Positions 1 to 5,704 of a stretch of DNA of 6,630 nucleotides are shown here, piece after piece. The notes under the pieces were generated by a model. It did not search any database. It saw only the letters and a list, made by a program, of their open reading frames with translations, and had not been told where the DNA came from. Each line of letters opens with the position of its first letter. The first letter of the stretch is position 1. This DNA is from an uncultured Lachnospiraceae bacterium (GTDB taxonomy: Bacteria > Bacillota > Clostridia > Lachnospirales > Lachnospiraceae): positions 1 through 6,630 of the forward strand of contig CALGGH010000083.1 of the NCBI GenBank assembly GCA_937916415.1, given 5' to 3'. Position numbers and translations under genes: made by a program.

Positions 1-391
<391 letters not shown>

Positions 392-448
392 AGTATAAAT
401 CTTCGCGTCTCCGCCATCCGGGCGTCGACACGCGCTCGATTTATCCTT

Positions 449-467
449 GAATCACGTCACGTGATTC
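449..467 (-). other. Perfect hairpin in the 16S leader
   Basis: The arms GAATCACG (449-456) and CGTGATTC (460-467) are perfect inverted repeats of 8 bp around a 3-nt loop. In the transcript the hairpin forms about 60 nt before mature 16S. No U-run follows it, so it does not look like a terminator. A role in leader folding or processing is inferred only. Confidence 0.6.
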
Positions 468-591
468 GATGGTTTGTCCCGGAACAAAACCTTCTGGCTT
501 CATTTCCGAATAATGAGTCGTTTTTTATGGAAGTTGTCTCTTCCGCTAAATGAAAATTTTCTTAGAAATCTTCAAGGTCGCACTGCTTTGA

Positions 592-607
592 AGTTATGTT
601 AATAACT
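592..607 (-). other. AT-rich hairpin beside the boxA-like element
   Basis: The 6-bp arms AGTTAT (592-597) and ATAACT (602-607) enclose a 4-nt loop. The flanks CTTTGAA (586-592) and TTCAAGG (613-619) are also nearly complementary, which could lengthen the stem imperfectly. The hairpin lies directly downstream of the boxA-like sequence in the leader transcript. It is weak thermodynamically and its role is unknown. Confidence 0.35.
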
Positions 608-623
608 ATTCTTTCAAGGTTCT
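607..623 (-). promoter_or_regulatory. boxA-like antitermination element in rRNA leader
   Basis: On the minus strand the leader reads AGAACCTTGAAAGAATAG. This resembles the TGTTCTTTGAAAACT-type boxA found in leaders and 16S-23S spacers of Bacillota rRNA operons, where NusB and S10 (NusE) bind to keep RNA polymerase from terminating in untranslated RNA. A shorter repeat of ACCTTGAA occurs about 40 nt further downstream. The assignment rests on motif similarity and position (some 50-60 nt after the predicted transcript start). Confidence 0.45.
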
Positions 624-677
624 GCTGCGCGTTATATGCATCCCGGACGAACGCATCTTTTCAACGGCGCAAATGGT

Positions 678-706
678 ATAATATCAAAAAGGAATGCCCT
701 TGTCAA
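678..706 (-). promoter_or_regulatory. Strong sigma-A rRNA promoter
   Basis: The minus strand reads TTGACA (706-701, perfect -35), a 17-bp spacer (700-684), then TATTAT (683-678, a near-consensus -10). Transcription should begin around 670-672. Only rsmI ends upstream and 16S follows, so this is the promoter of the rRNA operon. The AT-rich repeats just upstream of the -35 are placed where an UP element would bind the RNA polymerase alpha C-terminal domains. Confidence 0.9.
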
Positions 707-708
707 CG

Positions 709-752
709 ATATTTTCACTTTTTCCTCAAGATATTTTCGCTTTTCCCTCAAG
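709..752 (-). repeat. Two 22-bp tandem repeats upstream of the rRNA promoter
   Basis: Positions 709-730 and 731-752 are direct repeats of 22 bp matching at 20 of 22 bases (differences at the 9th and 15th base). On the minus strand each unit reads CTTGAG, then an A-rich block GAAAAGYGAAAATAT-like. The promoter-proximal copy ends 2 bp from the -35 box. The 22-bp period is close to two helical turns, so the A-tracts of both units face the same side of the DNA. A tandem UP element or a binding site for a regulator are both possible; this is inference. Confidence 0.75.
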
Positions 753-806
753 AAAACAATATGAAATAATTGTTCAAAGGTGACCCTCGTGGACGGAGTC
801 AGGGTG
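753..806 (-). other. Region between rsmI stop and the upstream repeats
   Basis: This short gap follows the rsmI stop. It contains an interrupted inverted repeat ACCCT/AGGGT (801-805 and 783-787, loop 13 nt) followed on the minus strand by a mixed AT-rich stretch. It might act as a weak terminator but lacks a proper T-run. Readthrough from the operon into the rRNA promoter region cannot be excluded. Confidence 0.2.
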
Positions 807-1661
807 TCATTTCCCCAGGAGGGCGTTGTAGACGTCGCGCCTGGACATGCCGCGGTCGGCGGCAACCTTTTTTCTGGCCTCCTTTTTGTCGAGACCATCC
901 GAGAGATACATGTCCAGATGTTCATTCAGGGTCATGCTCTCCCATCTGCTGCGTTCCTCGGCCTTCATTTCTTCGAGGCTGCGGCCCTCCAGGACCAGCA
1001 CGAACTCGCCGCGCGGCTCGTTGCCTTCATAGTAGTCCAGGGCCTCGCCCAGGGTTGTGGGCGTGACGGTCTCGAACTTTTTGGTCAGCTCACGACAGAT
1101 CGTGACGCGCCTGTCGCCGAGGGCGTCGAACAGTTCCTTCAGCGTGCGCACGAGATGATGCGGCGCTTCATAGAGCACCACGGTCCTGTGCTCGGTCCTT
1201 AGGTCAGCGAGCACCTCGGCCTTTTCTTTTTTGTCATAGGGAAGAAAGCCCTCGAAGGTGAACCTGCGCGTCGGCAGTCCCGACAGGGTGAGGGCCGTGA
1301 TGCAGGCGCAGGGGCCGGGCAGGGACGTCACCGGTATGCCCGCCCTTTGGCATTCCCTGACGAGCACCTCTCCGGGATCAGAGATCGCAGGAGTGCCGGC
1401 ATCCGTGATGAGAGCCACGTTCCTGCCGGTGCGCATCACGCCGATCAGGTACTCCGCCTTGTCATATTTATTGTGCTCATGATAGCTCGTCATCGGCGTG
1501 CCTATCTCATAAGCATTCAGTATCCTTATGCTGTTCCTGGTGTCCTCCGCGGCTATCAGGTCGACCGACTTAAGCGTTTCAATGACACGCAGCGTCACGT
1601 CGCTCATGTTGCCTATCGGAGTCGCGCACAGATATAAGGTTCCGGTCTGATCAGAAGCCAT
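807..1661 (-). CDS. rsmI: 16S rRNA (cytidine(1402)-2'-O)-methyltransferase RsmI
   Basis: RsmI transfers a methyl group from S-adenosylmethionine to the 2'-OH of C1402 in the 16S rRNA decoding centre. The 284-aa protein has the family's usual length and layout: the N-terminal LYLCATPIGNMSDVTLR (residues 9-25), AAEDTR (37-42), ALITDAGTPAISDPG (83-97), SLPGPCACITAL (113-124) and EAPHHL (165-170), all of the tetrapyrrole methylase (SAM-dependent, YraL/YabC) fold. GEFVLVLEG (218-226) closes the catalytic part. Residues 243-284 (EHLDMYL..GLDKKEARKKVA..RGMSRRDVYNALL) match the C-terminal helix-turn-helix extension of RsmI. The ATG at 1661 overlaps the end of the upstream methyltransferase gene by 11 bp and has GGTGAGGG just before it, which points to translational coupling. 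It is the last gene before the rRNA promoter; no clear terminator follows. The neighbouring yazA gene of B. subtilis is absent. Confidence 0.96.
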   Translation of the reverse strand: MASDQTGTLYLCATPIGNMSDVTLRVIETLKSVDLIAAEDTRNSIRILNAYEIGTPMTSYHEHNKYDKAEYLIGVMRTGRNVALITDAGTPAISDPGEVLVRECQRAGIPVTSLPGPCACITALTLSGLPTRRFTFEGFLPYDKKEKAEVLADLRTEHRTVVLYEAPHHLVRTLKELFDALGDRRVTICRELTKKFETVTPTTLGEALDYYEGNEPRGEFVLVLEGRSLEEMKAEERSRWESMTLNEHLDMYLSDGLDKKEARKKVAADRGMSRRDVYNALLGK

Positions 1662-2496
1662 AATCCCTCACCATTTCCTCGGAGTATACGTTTGGAGCGT
1701 CAAAAACGATCAGCGGCTTGTCCACTTCCATTCGCGGCCTGCCTCCGCGGACCGCCTTTATCAGCACCATGTTTGGTTCCTTGTCCACGTACGGGTACAC
1801 GAGCCGCATCTTTTTGGGTTCCATTCCGTGAGTTCTGAGGGTACAGATGATCTCGGCCAGTCGAAAAGGCCTGTGAACCATGTAGAAGCTGCCGCCGCTC
1901 CTGACCAAGTGTGCCGCGGCACTTACCACGTCATCCAGGGTGGCGCATATCTCATGCCTGGCCATGGCGATCGCCGGATCGGGATTGACCAGCCCATGAT
2001 CCGCCGTCATGTAAGGCGGATTGGACGTCACCACGTCAAAAGAAGCTGCCTTAAAAATGCCGGCAGCTTCCCTAATGTCCCCACGTACTATGTCTATGCG
2101 GTCTTCCAATCCGTTCATGCGGACGCTGCGCCTGGCCATGTACGCCGCATCTTCCTGTAATTCAAGACCCGTCAGATGAGCCGCTTTCGTTTTGGCTGAC
2201 ATCAGTATCGGTATGATTCCTCCGCCGCATCCTAAGTCCAGGCAGTCAGAACCCTCCGGTGCCACGGCAAAGCCCGACAGGAGCACTGCGTCCATCCCGA
2301 AGCAGAACCTCGCGGGATCCTGAATGATCCTCAGGTCACTGAGTTCGAGGTCGTCGACGCGCTCGCCGGGTTTGATAAACGTTTCTCCCCGGTCATGTTC
2401 CCCTTCGCACGTCAGGCCTGTCAGGTCCGGTTCGTGATCATGCATTATGCCGTCCCGGGAGCCTTCGTCCGGATGACGTTTACCAGTTTCAGGCAT
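1651..2496 (-). CDS. tRNA1(Val) (adenine(37)-N6)-methyltransferase-like protein (TrmN6/YabB family)
   Basis: This is a class I SAM-dependent methyltransferase of the YfiC/TrmN6 (B. subtilis YabB) family, which methylates N6 of adenine 37 in a valine tRNA in E. coli. The 281-aa product shows the family entry IIQDPARFCFGMDAVLLSGFA (57-77), SAM motif I DCLDLGCGGGIIPI (84-97), acidic motif II GLELQED (110-116) and the amino-methyltransferase catalytic tetrapeptide NPPY (159-162). A longer frame reaches up to 2637, but I start at ATG 2496. That codon has AGGGAGG 5 nt before it and overlaps the stop of the upstream gene by 8 bp (ATGCCTGA). Even so, about 45 residues precede the conserved region (ELSDLRIIQ), more than usual; this segment is rich in acidic residues and His and looks disordered. 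The exact tRNA target is not proven by sequence. The order ricT, yabB, rsmI matches Bacillota synteny, minus yabA and yazA. Confidence 0.88.
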   Translation of the reverse strand: MPETGKRHPDEGSRDGIMHDHEPDLTGLTCEGEHDRGETFIKPGERVDDLELSDLRIIQDPARFCFGMDAVLLSGFAVAPEGSDCLDLGCGGGIIPILMSAKTKAAHLTGLELQEDAAYMARRSVRMNGLEDRIDIVRGDIREAAGIFKAASFDVVTSNPPYMTADHGLVNPDPAIAMARHEICATLDDVVSAAAHLVRSGGSFYMVHRPFRLAEIICTLRTHGMEPKKMRLVYPYVDKEPNMVLIKAVRGGRPRMEVDKPLIVFDAPNVYSEEMVRDYGF

Positions 2497-3985
2497 CCGA
2501 TCCTCCCTGTCCGACCTGCGCATTCGCATCACCCGGGATGGGTGCGCCTTCGCCGTCACGACGTCCTCTTCCGCCCCTTCTCCTGTTTCTGTTGCCGAAA
2601 CGGTTATTTCTCCTCTCGCGGTTCTGATCATCTTCACGACCTTCGCCAGAGGCGTTTACGTTCGCATCACGATCCTGCGACGCATCCCTGCCACGCGCTC
2701 CCTCGCGATTCTGGTCACGGTTCTCGCGGTTCTGGTCACGATCACGGTTTTTTGCTCCGTCGCGGTTTTCACGATTCTGGTAGCGATCCCTGCTTCTTTC
2801 GCCGTCGCGGTTTTCACGATTCTGGTCGCGATCCCTGCTTCTTTCGCCGTCGCGGTTACGATCACGGTCCTTATTCCTGCCGCCCTCGCGATTCTGATCG
2901 CGGTCACGATTACGGTCGCGGTCCTTATTTCTGCCGCCCTCGCGGTTCTGGTCACGGTCACGTCCTCGCCCGCGGTTTTTCTCACGGCCTTCCCTGAACC
3001 TGCCGCCCTGCTCGGATTCGTTGTTCTTCTTGAGCCTGTCGCGTACGCTGAAGCTCATCAGGTCCTCGGTGTCAGAATCAGTATCAGCCTCAAGCGCGGC
3101 CACGTCTTCGGGTTCGAGCGCCCTCAGCTGTTCCATTTCCTCGGGAGTCAGTTCCAGCTTGCCCCGCTTCCGACGCTTCTTGAACCTGATGTCATCGGCG
3201 CCGTACTCCTTGAGTTCCTTGTCGTCTCCGGACTGGACCAGCACCCTCACGATCTCGCGGAAAATGTCCACGTTCTGAACGATTCCCCTTTCACCGGCAA
3301 CCGTGGTCACGTAATCTCCGGGGCTGGGCAGCTTGCGGTTCTGCTCCTCGTATACTTCCTCCTCATTGGCGAGACAGCACATCAGCCGTCCGCATACGCC
3401 GGATATCTTGGTGGGATTGAGCGAAAGATTCTGCTCCTTGGCCATCTTGATGGACACCGGCACGAAATCCGAGAGATAGCTGTGACAGCACAACGGCCTG
3501 CCGCATATGCCTATTCCTCCCAGGATCTTGGTCTCGTCCCTGACGCCTACCTGCCTGAGCTCTATGCGAGTCCTGAATATGCCCGCCAGATCCTTGACCA
3601 GATCGCGAAAGTCCACCCTGCCGTCGGCAGTGAAATAAAAAAGAACCTTGCTGTTGTCAAAGGTATATTCCGTATCTATGAGTTTCATTTCGAGGCCGTG
3701 ATCACGGATCCTCTCCTGACATATCTTAAAGGCTTCCCTCTCGCGCACCCTGTTGTCAAGGGACTGTTTGTCGTCCTTTTCGGTGGCCACGCGGAGAATG
3801 GGCTTGAGGGGAGCGACTATTTTGTCATCCTCCACCTCGTACGGATCGTTCACGCACGTGCCGTACTCAATGCCCCGGGCGGTCTCAACTATGACGTGCA
3901 TTCCCTTCGACAGTTCAAAACTTCCGGGCGCAAAAAAATAAATCTTTCCCGCATTGCGGAACCTTACTCCAACTACGGTATTCAT
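2489..3985 (-). CDS. ricT: PSP1 domain protein, RicT/YaaT-like, with long repetitive charged tail
   Basis: RicT (YaaT) belongs to the PSP1 C-terminal family. In B. subtilis it forms the Fe-S containing Y-complex with RicA and RicF, which acts with RNase Y in mRNA processing and affects sporulation, competence and biofilm formation. Residues 1 to ~275 are the conserved core: MNTVVGVRFRNAGKIYFF at the start, PSP1-type segment ~60-150, then the two paired-cysteine motifs GICGRPLCC (159-167; C161, C166, C167) and GVCGRLMCC (196-204; C198, C203, C204), the expected metal-cluster ligands. The core matches the usual ~275-aa protein; this one has 498 aa. Residues ~276-325 are acidic, and ~326-498 form a low-complexity tail of Arg, Asp, Asn, Gln, Glu and Gly with tandem repeats, ending in an RGG-like patch (RNRRRGGRGRRDG, 465-477). 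The ATG at 3985 has AGAGGTGA about 8 nt upstream. It lies 76 bp after holB. Function of the tail is unknown; RNA binding or a disordered scaffold is inference. Confidence 0.93.
   Translation of the reverse strand: MNTVVGVRFRNAGKIYFFAPGSFELSKGMHVIVETARGIEYGTCVNDPYEVEDDKIVAPLKPILRVATEKDDKQSLDNRVREREAFKICQERIRDHGLEMKLIDTEYTFDNSKVLFYFTADGRVDFRDLVKDLAGIFRTRIELRQVGVRDETKILGGIGICGRPLCCHSYLSDFVPVSIKMAKEQNLSLNPTKISGVCGRLMCCLANEEEVYEEQNRKLPSPGDYVTTVAGERGIVQNVDIFREIVRVLVQSGDDKELKEYGADDIRFKKRRKRGKLELTPEEMEQLRALEPEDVAALEADTDSDTEDLMSFSVRDRLKKNNESEQGGRFREGREKNRGRGRDRDQNREGGRNKDRDRNRDRDQNREGGRNKDRDRNRDGERSRDRDQNRENRDGERSRDRYQNRENRDGAKNRDRDQNRENRDQNREGARGRDASQDRDANVNASGEGREDDQNRERRNNRFGNRNRRRGGRGRRDGEGAPIPGDANAQVGQGGSDA
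2502..2508 (-). promoter_or_regulatory. Ribosome binding site deciding the methyltransferase start
   Basis: AGGGAGG on the minus strand lies 5 nt before the ATG at 2496 and inside the final codons of the upstream ricT-like gene. It is the best Shine-Dalgarno sequence near any candidate start of this frame and supports coupled translation across the 8-bp stop/start overlap. Confidence 0.75.
2717..2959 (-). repeat. In-frame tandem repeats coding the RicT tail (2 x 54 nt, 3 x 45 nt)
   Basis: Two 54-nt units (2906-2959 and 2852-2905) encode an identical 18-residue block DRDQNREGGRNKDRDRNR (residues 343-360 and 361-378). The DNA differs at 8 of 54 sites, every one a third codon position. Three 45-nt units follow. 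Units 2807-2851 and 2762-2806 differ at a single base (DGERSRDRDQNRENR versus the same with D8 changed to Y), and unit 2717-2761 is more diverged (DGAKNRDRDQNRENR). All unit lengths are multiples of three, so copy changes keep the frame. Confidence 0.93.
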
Positions 3986-4061
3986 GATCTATTCACCTCT
4001 GCCTTTCGGCGTCAAAACATGACTTTTTTATTAGCTGAATTAATCAGCACGTAACAGTATA
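3986..4061 (-). other. holB–ricT intergenic gap
   Basis: This 76-bp AT-rich gap holds the ricT ribosome binding site (AGAGGTGA). It also has a short stem GCTGA/TCAGC around a 5-nt loop (4034-4048). The stem is followed by an A-rich rather than a T-rich run on the coding strand, so it is not a good terminator. TTGACG is present, but no acceptable -10 lies at the right distance. No separate promoter can be supported. Confidence 0.4.
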
Positions 4062-5054
4062 TCACGAATTTTCCCTGATGGTAAGCATCAGCAGTTCCAT
4101 GGTCAGGTCAAAGGACACATTGGCCCGCAGCCTGCGTCCCGCGGTATCGATCGCCTCGATGATGGTCTCGATGCCCTCGTAGGTGCTGCGTCCCGCCACG
4201 TCGCGGATGTACTGGATCTCATCATGGAAGATCAGCGAATCCCCGTCCTTGGTCGCCTTAAACATTAACACGTCACGGTACCACACCGCAATGATGTCGA
4301 GATAATCCGTGATCTCTAGCTTGTACTCGCTTATCCGCTTAATCGCGGCCGATGCCTCGGCTATATCCATGTCATGGATGTTCCTGAGGAGCGACAGCGC
4401 GTCATGACGGATGTTGTCGAACTCCTCGCTGAGTGCCAGCAGCCTGGCCTTGCCCACGTTGCCTCTCGCAAAGGCTATGCACAGGTCAGCCTTCTTGGTC
4501 TCTATGCCGAGCTCGTCCGTAAGGTATGCCCTCATCCGGGTGTCACGCACCGGTTTCATGTTGAGCGTCACGCATCGGCTCTGTATCGTGGCCAGCATCG
4601 CCTCCATCGATGTCGTGAGCAGGATGATGATGCCGTATTCCGGCGGCTCCTCCAAGGTCTTCAGGAGGGCGTTCTGCGCCGACGCGTTCATCTTTTCGGC
4701 CTCGTTGCATATGTATATCTTCCATTTGGAAGCATACGGCCGCACGCTCATGTCGCTGACGATCTGCTCCCTCACCTCATCCACGGACACGTTCATAGGT
4801 TTCTCATGAGTGACGTGGATGATGTCCGGCTGGTTGCCCGCAGCCGCCTGAATGCACGACTGGCAGCATCCGCAGGGCTTCTCTCCCTCTCCGGTGCACT
4901 GCAGCGCCTTGGCGAACAGATTGGCTATGTATTCCTTTCCGCTGAACCTTTCGCCGTTTATGAGGTATGCATGCCCCACGTGTCCCGAAGCTATGGCCCC
5001 TGCCAGATGATCCTTGATCTGTTCCTGTCCTATTATGGTGTCAAACCCCGCCAT
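4062..5054 (-). CDS. holB: DNA polymerase III subunit delta' (clamp loader)
   Basis: Delta' is the stator subunit of the clamp loader that, with delta and DnaX (tau/gamma), places the beta sliding clamp on DNA during replication. The 330-aa protein opens with GFDTIIGQEQIKDHL, the usual AAA+ start of DnaX/HolB proteins. A P-loop-like GERFSGKE (34-41) keeps Gly-Lys but lacks the following Ser/Thr, as expected for a subunit that does not hydrolyse ATP. A cysteine cluster CTGEGEKPCGCCQSC (53-67) is the zinc-binding module. KIYICNEAEKMNASAQNALLKTLEEPP spans residues 112-138, followed by the sensor-1 region LLTTS (145-149) and QSRC (158-161), the SRC motif. The C-terminal helical domain (~170-330) is complete. 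The ATG at 5054 has AGGAG 4-5 nt upstream. Its place between yaaR and ricT is the conserved Bacillota order. A 329-aa open frame on the other strand is only its shadow. Confidence 0.95.
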   Translation of the reverse strand: MAGFDTIIGQEQIKDHLAGAIASGHVGHAYLINGERFSGKEYIANLFAKALQCTGEGEKPCGCCQSCIQAAAGNQPDIIHVTHEKPMNVSVDEVREQIVSDMSVRPYASKWKIYICNEAEKMNASAQNALLKTLEEPPEYGIIILLTTSMEAMLATIQSRCVTLNMKPVRDTRMRAYLTDELGIETKKADLCIAFARGNVGKARLLALSEEFDNIRHDALSLLRNIHDMDIAEASAAIKRISEYKLEITDYLDIIAVWYRDVLMFKATKDGDSLIFHDEIQYIRDVAGRSTYEGIETIIEAIDTAGRRLRANVSFDLTMELLMLTIRENS

Positions 5055-5174
5055 TTTTCTCCTTTTTGCCGGCCCGCTTCAATGCCTGCCGTTCAGATGA
5101 CCGTTAACCGAATCCATCCATGGACCGGCATTTCCCATTCCCTAAGATTAATCCGATACAGTTCCTTAATCCCT
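5055..5174 (-). other. yaaR–holB intergenic gap
   Basis: The gap is 120 bp and contains the holB Shine-Dalgarno sequence AGGAG just before the start codon. I see no terminator-like hairpin with a T-run and no convincing promoter, so holB is probably co-transcribed with yaaR. Confidence 0.4.
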
Positions 5175-5615
5175 TTAGGTAAAAATGTCCAGCAGAAGGC
5201 CCCTGATCTCCCCGATCTTGCCAAGGATGGCCAGATGGTCCTTTTCCTCCTTGACCAGCTCCTGCGCCAGCGCGTCCAGGTTCTCGTCGACCAGCCTGAT
5301 GATGCCGTACACCCTGTGACGTCCTTTTCTGTCCAGGAAGTTTTCCCTGGAAAAGGAATGTGACCTGCTGACTATCTCGTTCAGGAAGCCCTTGACCAGC
5401 GACCTGTAGCGTTTCATGTCACGGATGTCGTGATGCTTGGCCAGCCTGTTGCCCTGGCTCTCGATCTCCTCCATCATCGTGGTTAGGGCCTGCTGCAGGT
5501 CCGCTTCTTCTATCCTGCTGGCCAGCGTGAACTTAAAGGAGCCGTCCGCCTCCTGTACGTTCCCGGTCTGCTCCACGGGCATTGCCTGTTGTACGTTGTT
5601 GACCTTTATGTCCAA
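5175..5615 (-). CDS. yaaR: YaaR family protein (DUF327)
   Basis: This 146-aa protein matches the small YaaR/DUF327 family found beside holB across Bacillota; its biochemical role is not established. The family signature is clear: RYRSLVKGFLNEIVSRSHSF (69-88), then ENFLDRKGRHRVYGIIRLVDENLDALAQEL (91-120), and the C-terminal ILGKIGEIRGLLLDIF (130-145). The protein is soluble and mostly helical, with no signal peptide, membrane segment or visible catalytic motif. The first ~25 residues are variable. The start is TTG at 5615, not ATG: the Shine-Dalgarno AGGGGGTGA lies 6 nt upstream, and the next in-frame ATG (residue 12) has no such site. It lies 89 bp after the kinase-like gene and 120 bp before holB. 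B. subtilis has yaaQ (darA, a PII-like c-di-AMP receptor) immediately before yaaR; it is not here. Confidence 0.92.
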   Translation of the reverse strand: MDIKVNNVQQAMPVEQTGNVQEADGSFKFTLASRIEEADLQQALTTMMEEIESQGNRLAKHHDIRDMKRYRSLVKGFLNEIVSRSHSFSRENFLDRKGRHRVYGIIRLVDENLDALAQELVKEEKDHLAILGKIGEIRGLLLDIFT

Positions 5616-5621
5616 TCCTGA

Positions 5622-5630
5622 TCACCCCCT
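5622..5630 (-). promoter_or_regulatory. Strong ribosome binding site for a TTG start
   Basis: AGGGGGTGA on the minus strand ends 6 nt before TTG at 5615. The strong pairing with the 16S 3' end would compensate for the weak start codon and fixes the yaaR start. Confidence 0.7.
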
Positions 5631-5642
5631 GCTTTTGCGCCC

Positions 5643-5698
5643 TGAATCATTGCCGTCCGAACGGATCCGCGGCTCCCACGGAAATGCCGCCCGATTCA
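5643..5698 (-). other. Possible multi-stem RNA structure between kinase-like gene and yaaR
   Basis: An outer inverted repeat TGAATC (5643-5648) / GATTCA (5693-5698) encloses a GC-rich stem GCGGC (5669-5673) / GCCGC (5686-5690) and a small TCCG (5656-5659) / CGGA (5662-5665) hairpin. Together they could fold as a three-way junction. No T-run follows, so it is not an ordinary terminator. Only one sequence is available, and the match to any RNA family is unknown. Confidence 0.25.
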
Positions 5699-5704
5699 AT
5701 CCCT

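Larger units (their letters stand above)
392..670 (-). other. 16S rRNA operon leader (5' external transcribed spacer)
   Basis: About 280 nt lie between the predicted transcription start near 670 and the mature 16S 5' end near 391. No protein gene is supported here; the short open frames on either strand resemble no known protein. The stretch is AT-rich relative to the coding DNA. It holds a boxA-like motif near 607-623, a second ACCTTGAA copy at 571-578, an AT-rich hairpin at 592-607 and a strong hairpin at 449-467. Such leaders normally carry antitermination signals and one half of an RNase III processing stem. The partner half would lie beyond the 3' end of 16S, outside the window. Confidence 0.8.

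Noticed and set aside
631..664. Second rRNA promoter (TTGAAA and TATAAC)
   Set aside because: The spacer is 22 bp, too long for a sigma-A promoter, and the extended -10 TG is not correctly placed.
783..805. Terminator after rsmI
   Set aside because: The stem is only about 5 bp around a 13-nt loop and lacks a T-run, so it is listed only as a weak possibility.
632..925. 97-aa open frame on the minus strand
   Set aside because: It overlaps the end of rsmI in another frame and runs through the rRNA promoter; no protein-like features.
2497..2637. Upstream extension of the methyltransferase to ATG 2637
   Set aside because: It would overlap ricT by about 150 bp, has no supported ribosome site, and the ATG at 2496 has an excellent one with a coupled stop/start.
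2717..2959. CRISPR array
   Set aside because: The repeats are contiguous, in frame and multiples of three inside a coding gene, with no unique spacers.
2656..2985. 109-aa minus-strand frame with Ala/Thr/Arg/Ile repeats
   Set aside because: It lies in an alternative frame inside the RicT tail repeats and has no separate ribosome site or known relatives that I recognise.
2395..2997. 200-aa plus-strand frame rich in His, Gly, Asp and Arg
   Set aside because: It is a shadow of the repetitive RicT tail; the repeats look protein-like only because the coding strand is repetitive.
4374..5363. 329-aa open frame on the plus strand
   Set aside because: It is antisense to holB and yaaR, both of which carry clear family motifs; the long frame reflects GC-rich codon use.
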